Below, piece by piece: positions 1-14,779 of a DNA stretch of 64,000 nt. Positions within the stretch are counted from its first letter, which is position 1. The number at the start of each line of letters is the position of its first letter. Source of the stretch: Synchiropus splendidus (Eukaryota; Chordata; Actinopteri; Syngnathiformes; Callionymidae); the NCBI RefSeq assembly GCF_027744825.2, contig NC_071334.1:67057437-67121436 (forward strand), written 5' to 3'. Under the pieces are notes generated by a model, which did no database searches, was not told the origin of the DNA, and saw nothing but the letters and a program-made list of their open reading frames with translations. Position numbers and translations under genes: made by a program.

Positions 1-114
1 GAATATTACATAAGTCTATAGAAGCTTTTAGCAGCTTTTGAAAGGTGGAGGTACAAGTTGTGTTGACAGAAAAGGCTCTGTCACCTCTAGATTTAAGTCT
101 TGGAGAGTCTAGAG

Positions 115-322
115 CAGTGGTTCTTAACCTGGGTTCGATCGAACCCTAGGGGTTCGGTGAGTCGGTCTCAGGGGTTTGGTGGAGCCTCCGCCGCAGAGGT
201 CCACCCCTCAGTCTAGTCTGCAGTTAGTGTATCATATTTGATTTTTTACGAAAGAAGGGTTCGGTGAATGAGCATATGAAACTGGTGGGGTTCGGTGCCT
301 CCAACAAGGTTAAGAAACACTG
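115..322. mobile_element. Complete short hAT-superfamily MITE with intact 8-bp target-site duplication
   Basis: The element begins CAGTGGTTCTTAACC and ends GGTTAAGAAACACTG, which are imperfect inverted repeats of the hAT type. It is flanked by a perfect direct repeat GTCTAGAG at 107-114 and 323-330, the 8-bp target duplication expected of hAT insertions. The 208-bp interior has repeated GGGTTCGGTG motifs near both ends and no coding capacity, so it must have been mobilised in trans. The perfect duplication suggests a fairly recent insertion compared with the other hAT ends in this window. Confidence 0.9.
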
Positions 323-369
323 GTCTAGAGTTAAACAAGCAGGGATCCACCAGAGGATCCGAGGGTGCT

Positions 370-893
370 GGCTGTCTCATAGGGGGTCAGCAGTTGTACA
401 CAAGAGTCGGGGGGCCAGGCCAAGACAGGCTTGAAAAGTTGTCAGTACAGCTGTGAACCAGCAGGGGGCGAGACAGAGATTCACGTTGATGCCAGTGTGG
501 ACTGAGTTACAGTAGTCCAGACGGGAGAATATGTACGCATGAATGAGTTTTTCTAAGTCGACATGTGAGGGCGTGGGTTTGTTTTTAAAGAAAACAGCTA
601 CAGAGACTGAACTGTTTTTTAATGTGGGAGTCAAAAGAAAGAGAAGACTCAATAAAGGACGTGGAAATTCGGGGCTATAGGAGTTATACATTTGGACAGA
701 GGGCTGAGGCTGCTCCCTGGCAGCTGGGAGAGTTTGGTTGGGGAAAAATACTAACATTTCTGTTTGTGACTGGTTCATCTGAAGGATCTGTTCTGCTTCA
801 CTTGGTGACGTCGTCAAGACATGCTAGGAAAGCACTCATGCTTTGAGAGTTCTTTACGGGGAAGTAAATCTGTGTGTCATCCGCATAGCACTG
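370..893 (-). mobile_element. L2-type LINE fragment, reverse transcriptase remnant
   Basis: Reading leftwards on the minus strand, the catalytic palm motif appears as QCYADDTQIYFP (YADD at about 887-876). It is followed by FLACLDDV, then in another frame NQSQTEMLVFFP, and later DLEKLIHAYIFSRLDYCNS. This is the motif order of the C-terminal half of fish L2/CR1-like reverse transcriptase, where the usual forms are close to NKDKTEVLVIGP and EKLIHAFISSRLDYCN. An internal stop follows LACLDDVTK, there is at least one frameshift near 800, and a segment is missing after the DYCNS motif. The element is dead and 5'-truncated. Whether 370 is the true 3' end could not be determined. Confidence 0.85.
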
Positions 894-2060
894 TACAGAC
901 CGAGCAGATTTAGTCGTACTTATCGGGTCTCTAAGCTGAGATTTCATCTGAAGGCTATTTTATTTTGGTGCAATTCTGGATTATCTGTGGGTTTGGCTGT
1001 ATACTGTGACAAAAGCGACGGGCACAAGCAACTGTATCAATTGAAATATTCATGGTAAATGTGCCCTGCTAAGAAATGGTTGGTAGCTCATAACATCAGA
1101 CATCAGAAGATGATTTGGACATGTAGAGAAGAGAGACAGGGGTCATGTTGGACATGGAGGGGCCAGGTAAAATGAGGTGAGTAAGACAAGCACAAAATTT
1201 CATGGATGTGATAAATGAGGTCCAATTTCAGGATTAACAATTCAATTGAATGTGCTAAATAATGGAAACTTTCCCTGCATACATGTACTAATATTTTACT
1301 ACTTACGGTGTTCTATCACTGTTTTCAGTAGCTCCCTTCAATCCAAGTATCTCCACAGTTACTGCTTATGAAAACATTTGCCACTTTTGACGAACATGTG
1401 CTTCTCACCTCCCGGAGCTGAATAATGTGTTGCCCTCTCGATGGCCTCGCTCCGATCTATTTAGCATAACTGCTCTTACTGATGTAGCTGAACAGCATTT
1501 TGATAAATGACACAATTAGGGCTAAAATGAACAATTTGACTCGGGCCGTGCCATGAAAGCACTGCGACTTTACATGCGCTGTCAGGGAGGTGAATCAAGT
1601 CCATCTTTCATGTCTGAAATCCAGCGGTGGCAGAGGGAGCTCGACGTAAGGCGTCTTTGACATGTATTCACTGTTTGCTTTATTGGCAGTTACTCCTTCA
1701 TTGTCACTCTGAGTAATAGCTGCGCTGTGTGACAGCCTGCGACTGCATGAAGTTGCTTATGTTTGGGATGATGGATTGATCTCCTCCGTTTTGCTGTAAC
1801 TGCAGCGATACTTACACACGCACACAACCCTAATAAAACTAGCCCAAACCTAACCCCTCCACCTCAACAGTCGAAGTCATCAAAAATCATTCATGTGCAT
1901 CTTGGCTTTAGAAGGTCCTCATAGTTCCGTATGTTTCAGTGAAGTTGAACACACAATGATGTTGTTCAGGTCTGCCATCGGTTTTCCATCCATTAGCGGG
2001 AGTCTTTGCGGACAATATTTACCATCTCTTGTAGGAACCAAGGTACCCAACACAAATCCA
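894..2060. other. Single-copy noncoding DNA; candidate conserved element near 1,380-1,720
   Basis: No recognisable gene or repeat. The stretch from about 1,380 to 1,720 has balanced composition, no simple repeats, and AT-core motifs between GC-richer blocks (for example CAATTAGGGCTAAAATG). That texture resembles vertebrate conserved noncoding elements, but the assignment is impressionistic. The remainder is A+T-leaning spacer. Confidence 0.35.
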
Positions 2061-3689
2061 TAAATTCATAATGACATTGTGAAAAATTCCTCAACTTGAC
2101 CACTATAAAATCTGTGTCTGCTCTTCAGTGCAGGTATTATCCAGCAGTACAATATAAATACTTTATTTGAGTTTGTAAAAACATTCTTCAAGGAAATCCT
2201 GTATGTTATGTCACACAAAAATATATTTAGAATGTCATTGACAATTGCAATTCCTTTGAAATTGTGCAAGTAAGCCTGTTCTAGTCCTCGAGCCGCATTT
2301 TGCCTTGGAGATTCCAACAAACACCACTGATCTATACTTTAACTAGCACACACCAGGAGGTCACCTTGGAAGTTTGATCTCTGTCCCATCAATCATTTCA
2401 AAATAGAACACTTTTGAAAAGGATGCTTCAAAAATATCATCTTGAATCCATGCAATCTCTTCAGCAATAAGCATCACTTTCAACAGCCATTGAAAGGTGT
2501 CAATAATATTCTGAATCAAATGCATTGCCATTGGAAATCAGGCTCCTGTGGATCCTAAAAGTCTCAGCTGAGGGGATTTTTTTTTTTATCAATATCAAGT
2601 TAATTCATGATCATGGTTGTGTTTGAGTACTTCTATCTAGCGGCCATGATTGAAGTGAAGGCCAGGACGGATAGTCCTGTTGCTTCTTGGGCTGAAATGA
2701 TGCTAAGTGTCGTTGTCCCTCCTGTAGGAAGCATGTATTTTCCTAATGTTCATGAAACACCCACAGAGATGACAGACGCGGTAGATATGAGACTGCTGAT
2801 GCAGTGACGCGCATCTGCCCAGTTGAATAAACAACCTTTGGACGAAGATGTATTCTCCCATGAGTAATACTTCCCATATACAATACTAAATACGGCACTA
2901 GTCCTTTATCTCTTCGTCCATCACGCATGCCAATTGTGTGTGTCACTTCCATAACTGAAACATGAAAACATTTTAAAGAGATTATTTAACCATGACAAGA
3001 CCTCAACCACTGCAAGCAGTAGTTATACGTTTATTCCCACACACAAGTGACTTGTAAAGCCATTGTTTTCATCATTTCACTTTTCATCAGACTCTTTTAC
3101 GCTACTTCAATCTCCACGAGTCTTTTGTAAAAATACACGTTTCCAACAGGCGAGTGCAGAAGACGCCACTTGGCATGTAATAAACCCTCATTTCTGCCCA
3201 AGAAGTGACACAAAAGAACTTTTGGAAAGTGTATCTTGGCCATCACCTTAGCTGGGAGATCTGGCCGACCAGGCAGGCGGTGCTGAAAAAAACAAGGTGA
3301 TAAGGATCACAAAACAGTGTGATCACTGTCATGAAAGAACATGATAAAGATGCATAAATAATTCTTCCCTGATACTGTTACCAAAGCAATTGTATTGGCC
3401 TAAAGTTGACTTCAGAGTCCAGAGCGCAGCATGAATACATTATCTGTGATGAATGGTGTCCTTTAAGAGCAGGAGGTGAAGGATTGATGCGCAAAAGAAA
3501 CACGTACATCTGTGAAGGTAAGAAAGAATAATCATGTAATAGAAACAAAGGCGAGGCAAACAGAGACATGAGGGGGGTGGAAGAGGAACGGCAAGAATTT
3601 GGATGGAAGAGAGGGAGCAAAGTTATAACAATAAGCTTGGACTGTGTACAAAAAGGGGAGGGCGGTGGAGAGTCATGTTTGCGTAATGT
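2061..3689. other. Spacer; short open frames only, nothing recognised
   Basis: Short open frames occur on both strands (66-84 codons), but none shows a recognisable domain, conserved start context or splice-site pair. No transposon termini were identified. There is a run of T around 2,579-2,588. Confidence 0.4.
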
Positions 3690-4170
3690 TTATTAACTCT
3701 CAGATAAATGAGACGCCGCCGCAGCTGGCTGGACCATAAAGCTAAATATCCAAAATAAAGAGATGATTTCTTAAAGGATGAATGGCCCTCTGAAGTCACT
3801 GATGATCACTCACTGAAGACTTCATTATTGCAATTAATGGGCCCCTCTGCTACTTGACCTGACCGTCAGAATTAGTGGCAAGAAACCTTTAAGTCAGATG
3901 GATGAACTGCCAGAGCCACGCGGGCTAATTGGCAGCCGCAATCAAGAAGGAATATGTATCAGGAGGAGAAGAAGAAGAAGAGGCTGAATATATTAGCAGA
4001 ATGAGAAAAGAAGAGAAATGAGGCTGCGAGCAACATGGCAGCGCCAACTGTCTGGATGTCAGCTGCGGAGAAATGGTGATGGGAGGAGAGATGCAAATAA
4101 GATGATTGAAGAAATCAAAGACAGCAGGGCAAATATTTCGGAGGAGTTCATTAGATTAGCATATACACAA
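3690..4170. other. Candidate cis-regulatory block with homeodomain-type sites
   Basis: This single-copy stretch contains several TAAT-core motifs: GCAATTAATGGGC near 3,832, GAATTAGTGG near 3,870 and GCTAATTGGC near 3,925. GC-rich segments lie between them, and a small (GAA)n tract sits near 3,970-3,985. No open frame is recognisable. Enhancer function is inferred from motif content only. Confidence 0.3.
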
Positions 4171-4299
4171 ATCTCTTGCTTCCAGTTGTTTTAGTGTTTT
4201 TATTTGTGAGGCTGAAGCAAGCCGTTCCGGGAAAAAAACAAAACAAGGCAGTCACATTTCGGTCACTTTTTTAAATGTGGGAATGAGTGAAACTGAGGG

Positions 4300-4355
4300 C
4301 GCAATATACATAAATATATGCATATAAAATATATTATTTATATATTATTTATATT

Positions 4356-4426
<71 letters not shown>

Positions 4427-4467
4427 GGTTACGGGGTGCTACTTAAGACAAAAAAAAAAAAAAAAAT
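4300..4467. repeat. Low-complexity block: poly(A), (TA)n, poly(A)
   Basis: AT-rich DNA leads into a 28-base A run (about 4,360-4,387), then (TA)n to about 4,424, then a second A run at 4,450-4,466. The A-run plus (TA)n architecture can arise from a retrotransposon tail, but no LINE or SINE body was recognised to the left. Confidence 0.85.
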
Positions 4468-4499
4468 TTAAAAAATTGTCTTTAGTAACCATTTAGTTA

Positions 4500-6919
<2,420 letters not shown>

Positions 6920-7089
6920 AATATATATATATCGTTATTTATTTATTATATATATATTTATTTTATAAATATAAATAATATATTTTATATTTAGATATTT
7001 TATATACATATATATTTTAAAGAGTGTTTTTGACAAAAAAAACAAAACAAAACTGTATTTAAAAAAAACAAAACATTTTTATCCAGGGC

Positions 7090-8112
7090 AACAGCAGTAA
7101 AATATAATTTGTGTTGCGTTTCTGAAAGAGAAGTTGTCACTAGATAGTCTGGAGATCATTGTGGAATAATAAATAAAGATATTAATGACAGGCTGGGAAC
7201 AAAGGATCCCAGCGTATCCATTATTCTAATTAAAATGGCTCCTAATTTAAAGCATTTTTCATCGTTCCTGTGGGTGCTTCGAAAAAACAAAAATGCACTT
7301 TGTACAACATGGATATAGGTTTTACTCAGGATATGTATTTCCCATTCACTCACCTTCATTTTAATGAACATTTTTATTTAAACTGTTCAGTTTAAATCTG
7401 ACAAAGCTGAAGGTGAATGACGCTGTAGTTGCAGCTATGGCCGGCGGGTGGCGACATTCCTCCACACCTGAGCCGAGTTGCAGCATCCACAAGAAACAGT
7501 GGTTTTTCTGTGAAGCCTCAATGTGTTGGTGCGCGTCATTAATGGCGGCCTTTCAAGTCGTCAGCCTTAATGGTCTGATCGCAAGCGGAAATTGAGGTCT
7601 GAAATGTAACTGAATAAGCAGATCTGAGTTCAGTGGAAGGAGGAGAGAGAGCGGGCCGGAGCCGTCCCAGCATCCTCCTTCACAGGAGCCCTAAACGCTG
7701 GGCTTGCCACATCCAACAAAGACAAAAATCTCCGACCATTAGGCAACAACAAGTGGAATCCATACCATCTGCTCAATAATCATGCGTAATTTTCTGACAT
7801 TTATGTGTCCTTACACAAATGTATGGGCCTCGGCTTCTCCCCTTTAAGTGGCCGCTAACTCAATTGCGCCCGTGCATTTCTTCAGCGGCGTATTTAATGT
7901 CCATTAAGAGTTGAAAGACGGTGACCCAGCAATGTAATGGCGTCTCGCAGCACTGTATCACTGCATTGTCTCTCGCTTTTACGGAAACCTTGGCTTGTTA
8001 ACTGCATCATCAGTTGTAGAGAAGTCTCAAGTTGTGGCGTATATCAAAATTTGCTTGGACACTGTGTTCGTGCAAGTCGATTAAATGTATCAGAAGAGGG
8101 TTCATCATTCAA
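7090..8112. other. Single-copy DNA; candidate regulatory block at 7,500-7,900
   Basis: From about 7,500 to 7,900 there are several ATTAATGG and CTTAATGG motifs and Hox-like TAAT cores in an otherwise balanced sequence, with no repeats. No coding potential was recognised. Function is inferred from texture only. Confidence 0.3.
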
Positions 8113-8575
8113 AAGTGTGGCCCGGGGGCCTGACGCAGCCCTGTGATTGTATTCATGCGGCCCTCCTGACTTCAAGACAAAAGTAAATTACATTTTCAAT
8201 TCAATTTGTTGATATTGTTTGGACATTCTTTAAATCAACTATTCTGACTAAAACTAGAAAAAACTGGGTAATATTATAATTATAAAAAAAAAAAATTATA
8301 TATTTTAACTAGACATCTGCTGCTCCCACTTTCAAAGATCTTTCAATATTCATATTCAGAATCTTGAAATACAATCACATAAGATATAATCTAATAACTA
8401 ACTATCATAAGTGTATGATATCATGGAGTAATTACACTTTTACCTATATCATAATATTTAAGTCAAAAATTTAAGTTTCATTTTATTGCCCACTCCAGAT
8501 TTATGTACTGAACTAACTATATTTTAATTCCATCTCCTTTTAAAGAAAACATAGGGCCACTTCCATGTTTCATTT
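8113..8575. mobile_element. Probable decayed hAT-like MITE with AT-rich interior
   Basis: The left end, AAGTGTGGCCCGGGGGCC followed by GCGGCCCTCC near 8,158, resembles hAT termini of the type AAAGTGCGGCCCGGGGGCC. An A+T-rich interior follows, and a weak inverted partner (AGGGCCACTTCC) lies near 8,553. The layout matches the better-preserved elements at 13.93-14.33 kb and 32.86-33.17 kb. Exact boundaries and the target duplication could not be seen. Confidence 0.4.
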
Positions 8576-9940
8576 GAAGGTTGGTTCATAGAAATCCAGT
8601 TTTAATGATGAGTCCTCCTCGAAAGTAGCTCTGGAAGGTTATATGAAAATTGTTTATCAGCACACAAGAGACAAAAATTACAAAAAAACCCTCTACAAGA
8701 TAAGTGAAACAGCAAAGCCTGGTGAAGTGACGAACCAGTCTGAGTTGTAAAGCTCAATCTCTCAAGGGGCCAAAATGTGAAACACACCCAGAGAGAAAGA
8801 GGTCTTCATTTAGCTGTCTAAACTAGAATCTCTACGAAGAGAAAATGAAACTCAATTGATCTTCACACTTTGTCTTCTTAAAGCACACTTGCATCTACAA
8901 TTGCAAAGCCTCACATCAATTTTCAAAGAGGAGCGCCACCTACTGACACTTCAATGCATCGCTAGACGGTCCATATTTACTGCAGTTGGCGGATTTGACC
9001 CCCGAGCTTTGGGTTTTTTCAGTGGCTTTAATTTGTTGTTGAAACAAACTACCAGCAGAATGTGAAAAAATCTATGAGTTTTTCTCTCTCGACAAGGGTT
9101 TTGGACCATACAGGGCCTCTCGACCCTGCTGGACCTGAAGACCAGGCGGCTGATCTGATCTCCACCTCTGTTCAGATTATTTTAATTAATCTTCATTTAA
9201 ACCACGGAAAGCGTGGAGGGCATGCTCCCTCTCACAAGGCCGCCCTGTTTGCTGCACAGCGAAACATGAAGCCTCTTAGTGAGCTCATCAGTAGACGGTA
9301 CAACAAATAAGCTAAAGGCATCAAATTAATGAAAACTCTGGCTCACAATGCTGAAATATGGTATTATGAAATATTGTTTGTTAAATTGCTTATGTGAACA
9401 AACAAGTTAAGGGGTGTTTGCAAAACAATGTTTCGCATAATTTGTCCAACTTTTGAATGCAACTTTTGGAATCTTGAATCTTTGAATGAAGTTTTTTATG
9501 GCATCACATCCAGTTTAAAAGCGACTGAAATGTTGCTCCCATAAAAACCAAGTGAGTATAGTGATCACTCAACAGATGGTTTATTTCACTGACTCTAAAA
9601 CAGTCACAGGACCTGATCGAGACTGAATCCAGAATTCAGAAGCAGGAGTCAGTCATAGAGACACATTTATTTCTTACTGCAGAGGAGGAAGAACGACACA
9701 TTTCTTTGACACGTTAAACGGTGGGAGATGATGAATAGTGGTGGTCGCTGAGATGCTGAGATGCTTCTTGAGTCCACTGCGTTCATGTGAGACACTTTTT
9801 CAACATGTGGGACTTAATACGCAGCAAAAATACAGTTTGAAATCTCAGTCCTAGGAGATGGATAGCAGGTAATATCAAGCCAAGCAAAGTTAGCCAACAA
9901 ACATTAGGGCCCTTCGACAAGCTGTTACTTCATCATCTCT
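8576..9940. other. Spacer with one reverse CTCF-like motif
   Basis: No gene recognised. Positions 8,932-8,946 read on the minus strand give TCAGTAGGTGGCGCT, which matches 14 of 15 positions of the CTCF core consensus CCASYAGRKGGCRSY. The same GCGCCACCTACT module occurs in the MITE family at 34.2 kb, so this may be a highly decayed copy of that family. Confidence 0.35.
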
Positions 9941-11080
9941 GCATTAATAGTGGCGCCACCACCTGGGCGGCTCCGATCAGCCATCATCACCTTCATGCAA
10001 AAAGCTGATGAAGTTGCCGAGTCCTCCGTCTCAGGCGGCTTCTGTTTTCCCTGTGTGTGTTTTTATAATGGCCTTGTCATAAGCGCTCTGCTCCGTCTGG
10101 CCCTAAGTAAATCTGAGCGGCCATCTTTTAAAGGAGGCTAACAAATGAACACGTTTTCCCCCCATCAAACGGCTCCTGACAGTGATGCATGGTCTTCCAG
10201 ATGAGCTCTGAAAAACTGATGGATCTGTGACGGTACAAGCGCTTAGATAAACTAATGCATGTAATTACATTTTCTATTCCCACTCTATTGCAGGGCATCT
10301 TATTACAATATCATTAGTTGAAATGAATATAGTTTGCTGTTTTTCCACCCCTCCCACCCCCCTCCACATTCCTGTCCCGTTATTTTTTAGCTGACTCATT
10401 TTGTAGACATTAATTTAAGAGTTTCGTTTTCACTACGACAATACTTTTCAACCGCTGTCATCACTCTGGACCCAGGGATCTTAAACATTATGTTCCACTT
10501 CCACAAAGGTGAGGTCTTAAATAGTTTTAAATTGAATGGGCTGATCCTATTTTAGAAAAAAGAGGCTTATATGTGAAGTCAATACTCGCGTTTTTAAATT
10601 GAATTTTGACACTAAATGACTAAAAAAATGTAATCTAATGTCGCAAACTATGCTGTTACTTAGAAGTAAATTGAATGTAACATGTTTATTCAAAATGATC
10701 CGTCACAGTAGAATGAATTTGTGAGAACTTTGCTTTCAGTTTTCAGCGTCTGAATCAATGACATAATTTCAGTGTCAGCGTCCGTTTTTATTTTGTGAGC
10801 GAGCGTGGATGCGAGCGTGTGCGTCTCTTGCACAAGTGTGTGATGTCAAATTCCGATACAGTCCTGCCACAGCTGTATCAACAGTGTGTGTCTGGCTCTC
10901 ATGAGTGTGTTTATGGATTCATTTTGCATTTCTGAGACGCCGTGTCGCTCTGAAATACAGCCGCTCGCCCAGTGGGCTCCGCAACAGCTGTGAACTGTGT
11001 GTGTTGAAGTGGAAAGACTATTTCTGCAACCACAAACATATGACTTTGTGTACTCTTGTTAGTCTCGGACTGTGTCTGTA
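9941..11080. other. Single-copy DNA; candidate regulatory core at 10,220-10,340
   Basis: Around 10,250-10,335 there are close TAAT-core sites (CTAATGCATGTAATTACA, then ATCATTAGTTG). This is a dense homeodomain/POU-like arrangement with no repeat similarity noticed. A C-rich pyrimidine tract follows at about 10,346-10,370. No exon was recognised. Confidence 0.3.
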
Positions 11081-13069
11081 TGTTTAAACTTGCATATTAC
11101 TACTTTGTAATGTTCGGGCTCCTCGCTGCAGCTGTGTCGAACGTGTGTTTATATTCTCGCCCGGGCCATCTACGAGTGTGTGATGTTGTCTCGGCTCATG
11201 TTGGGAGCAGCGGTGGAGCTCATTAGGAGAGTGCCAGGGGAGCCGAGCCGCTGCTGCCCCTGCTCCCAGAGCTTCTCTCCGGGCCGCCGTGCTGCCCGGC
11301 CTGGCCCTCAGCAACAGCCCTTCATCTGCACGCATCACGCTGAAGGCAATCGGCAGCCTGCTGTCGTATGTTGGGGGACTGGTGCACTTCACACTTGTGA
11401 TGGTCTTATGAGAAGGTCTTGTTGTCACTGCTTTTTTTTGTTTTAAACCCCACTAAACTGTGTACAAGCCCACCTCATTTTAATGTGCTGGCCAATCTCT
11501 GGCTCCATTTTCAGAGACTGAATGGACACGTTTAGCGTCACATTTTGGATTTATCATTCTAGAAAGCAGGTCCCTTATAGACTCTTATTCAATTGTTTTG
11601 AAGTTACATTTCCTGGTCTTTAAAAGAAGTGATTCAAAATGTAGGGCAGTGATGAAAGAGCAACAGCGAAGGTGCCCACTTACACATGTGTGAAATAGTA
11701 TTTGCACACTTGCAGCAGAAGCCTTTATCTTCCAGGACTTCATTGTCATTTAGTGATGTCATGCAACGCCATGGGTTCCGATGACAAACATGATGAAACG
11801 GCGTCCTTTAGAAATTCATGAGCTCAACTTAATGCGTTTGTGAGCGGCTCGTAAACACGCGGCGCGAAAAGCATCGACGCCGCACTGTTTTAGAGATCAG
11901 TGAGGTGAACTGGAGACCAGCAAACAAGCCGCCACCCCTGCGTGTGTTTTTCTGTTTTTAACAAGACTGATGCAATGTTTCCAGGCTGGCATCAGCTTCC
12001 TACCATTCCACCATGAAAGTGTCCTGTAATAATTAGGGGCAGAGCTAAAAGGGAAGAAGAAAAAAAAAAAAACGAAAAACAAACCGTCCTTTTCAGTGTC
12101 TCGCTCTGAAAGAGCCTGAAGGATTAAGTTGATAGTATTAAAAATGAAACAAAAAACTCCTTTGTGAAACATGTTGACATCAACAATACATAATGAGGAA
12201 ATTGAACAGCTAAAATAGGACATTCCTTTCGGAACAAAGCATAATGAGGGAATAAAAATATGAATCACACTACTGTCCTATGGAAATTGTACATTTTCCC
12301 CCCTTATACTTGTCTTTTAAATCCTCTTTTGTTGAGCACGGAACCACGTTTAAAGAGCTTTTTATCAATGATAAATGAGAAATAAACCGTTCAAAAATGC
12401 ACAATTCCATACGAAAGAAACGCCAATAATGAGATTCATATTTTAACTCTAATTTAAATGTATTTGCCAAAGGGAGCTACTGTATGATTTGTAGCTTACA
12501 GTTAATACAACAATACTGACTTTACACGAGCCGTACTGTATTGATATTTGACGGATCTACAGGTAGATAAAAGAATCCACTGAAACAAATAACATTTCTA
12601 ATGTTACACAATAGAGCGACGCGGTAGCTGGGCTCCGGTGTCGGTTTGACAAATGAGACTTTCATTGGATAATTATCGTTTTGGGGATCGTGAATGGGCG
12701 AAAATAATCTGTCACTGTCACTTTGTGTGTTTAAGGGCATATTAATCAAGTGATTAATTGCCTGATATTAGCCATTGAACAGGGCCTGTGTTCCCGTTCG
12801 AGTGCTACTTTGCCTGGAAGCCTGATGGGTTCATGATGACACTTTTACTCGTGTTCACTGTCGTGTGGCCTTTGATTCCTCCGAAACATATTTTGCATCA
12901 CCGTGATGATTCAATTCCAAGAAACTTAGAATTGGTTCAGTATAAATGATCTTTTTAATTCCGTCGCAACGGAGCTCAATAAATACAGCCGAAGCTTATT
13001 TTAATGACATATGGTCACTTTAAAAGGGTCCCTTTGACAGTGCAGTGCAAGTGTCTGTGTGCCAGACTT
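11081..13069. other. Spacer; GC-richer patch at 11,150-11,420, AT-rich thereafter
   Basis: The 11,150-11,420 patch is GC-richer and open on both strands (88 and 114 codons), but the translations are compositional and show no domain. The rest is A+T-rich, with an A run near 12,059-12,072. No transposon termini were recognised. Confidence 0.35.
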
Positions 13070-13072
13070 TGC

Positions 13073-13087
13073 CCACCAGAGGGCGCT
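13073..13087 (+). promoter_or_regulatory. Candidate CTCF binding site, perfect consensus match
   Basis: The sequence CCACCAGAGGGCGCT fits all 15 positions of the vertebrate CTCF core consensus CCASYAGRKGGCRSY, in the forward orientation. It lies in single-copy DNA outside any repeat recognised here. CTCF binds such sites to form insulators and loop anchors. Occupancy is inferred; a 15-base degenerate match can occur by chance. Confidence 0.5.
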
Positions 13088-13099
13088 AAGCCAACGTGT

Positions 13100-13920
13100 G
13101 ATGCGAGTGTTTGCAAACTGCTTCTTTTTTAAAACTCACTTCCTGCAGCGGACATGGCGGACGACACCAGCTCATTTGTAAATGGGCCATTCTCTAAAGC
13201 GGCGGTTCTGGTTTCAGGACGAACACTCTGACAAATTCAACGTCGGATTGCTGTACAGGACGCTGCCAGACATCAAAGGGCATACATTAATGCACAGCGC
13301 TCATGTGATTTCTTGTTCTGTTTAGTCTCCTGGGGAGAGAAGCACTGTGCATGTTAACATTTTTTTTTTTTATCTCCATGTTAATAAGCGCTGATGCTTC
13401 TTTTGCGAAAGGTAAAACACCTCGAATGAAAATGACCGAGAAAACAAGTGGCAGAATTGTCCTTTGAAGACGATTCCTTCAAAGGAAAGACAATAAATGA
13501 TGTGCGTGTGGACGCTTAATATCTCGCAATTGCTTCAAACCTCAGATTCCTCCATTAACTGGCATCTGGAGAACAATGGGATGGATCCGTCAGGGGTTCA
13601 CGAAAGGCTTTTGGCATTTCCGTTTTCCTCCATATGCTGTGGCGTCTCCGTGTTAGCAGCACACCTTATTTCCTCCACCCTCTGCTGGCTGGGGAAAATG
13701 CTTCAACAGCCTTCTCAGATTTATAGAGCGCATTAAGAAGCAGGTTTTTTTTGTGCATGAAAAGGAAATTTTGACCGAACAAATAGGTGTTGTCTTCCTT
13801 TTCTTTTAGTTTTACTTGAATTTTTTTTTTATTTGACTGTAAGTTGTGGAATTCCTAGAAAAAAACCCCCAATTATTTATGCTTCAATCATCTCATGACA
13901 CAAATGAACATGTACATTTG
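13100..13920. other. Spacer, nothing recognised
   Basis: AT-leaning single-copy DNA with short T runs (near 13,360 and 13,820). Open frames of up to 79 codons have no recognisable domain. Confidence 0.4.
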
Positions 13921-13924
13921 TTTG

Positions 13925-14325
13925 TCTTAGTAGGGGCCACATTGTGTGCTGCCAAAGAACTTCTTTTCAATAGTGTTTGACTTTGTCCTTTAAATTGTAT
14001 TTCTTTAATAATACCAATGGAAGAAAATAAAAAGAAATGTCTGAATACACCATGACATGATATTTTTAATTATAAATATTTTTTCATATTCATTTTATTT
14101 TCTTATTTTTTTATGAATTAAAAAAATCAATGCTGGCAGACCTTGTTATTTTGGTGAATACCTTAGTAATTACAGGTAAAACATGTAAATAAAAGACTTA
14201 AAGACCGTTTACAAGAGGTTCTTTTCGATATCTTAAATACGTTTTTCATTCAATTTCTCCAAAGACAGGTAAAGGGCAGCATGTGGCCACCGCGCCGCAC
14301 TTTGACCACCTCTGTTTCAGAGTGT
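13925..14325. mobile_element. hAT-like MITE with AT-rich interior
   Basis: Read on the minus strand from 14,325, the right terminus begins CAGAGGTGGTCAAAGTGCGG and continues through GGTGGCCACATGCTGCC. This is a typical fish hAT end. The left end contains an inverted partner, GGGGCCACATTGTGTGCTGCC near 13,932 with one extra dinucleotide. The 350-bp interior is strongly A+T-rich and noncoding. No target duplication could be identified. Confidence 0.6.
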
Positions 14326-14481
14326 ATTAATAGTTTTTTCTTTCTTTTACAGTTCATAATTTACAAATAGCAGTTAAAACAAGACAAATGTGGCACTCAT
14401 TAATTTGGAGAGTAATCCCTTATGTTCCCGCTGTTACTCTCATTTTAAATACTGCAATCCATTATTCAACACTGCAAACAC

Positions 14482-14776
14482 GCACACACACACACACGTT
14501 TGTATTTCTTCCCTTGTGGGGACCTCTCATTGCCATAATGCTTTCCCCAGCCTCTCTCCCTAAACCTAAAACACGCAAAACTAATGGCTAACCTTAACCA
14601 GGACTTTTAACCAAATTTAAACCAAATTATAGCGACCCAGTTATTTTCATATTTTCATCCTCAAATTGAGGCTTGGTCCCCACAAAGGCACAAGGTCCTT
14701 ACAAGGAGGTCTTTCCCCAGAATTGGTTAGTATCACACACACACACACACCCCACACACACACACACACACACACA
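14482..14776. repeat. CA-flanked interspersed element with TTGTGGGGACC inverted ends
   Basis: A short (CA)n at 14,482-14,496 is followed by TTTGTATTTCTTCCCTTGTGG and CTAAACCTAAAACACGC/TAACCTTAACC-like interior, and then the inverted terminus GGTCCCCACAA. It ends in a longer (CA)n, interrupted by CCC, at about 14,733-14,776. I recognise this as a common dispersed teleost repeat that is habitually bounded by CA microsatellites. It is noncoding. Confidence 0.75.
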
Positions 14777-14779
14777 AAT

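Noticed and set aside
8113..14325. A single 6-kb hAT element spanning the two similar ends
   Set aside because: Each end has a closer weak inverted partner 400-450 bp away, and the intervening DNA shows no transposase.
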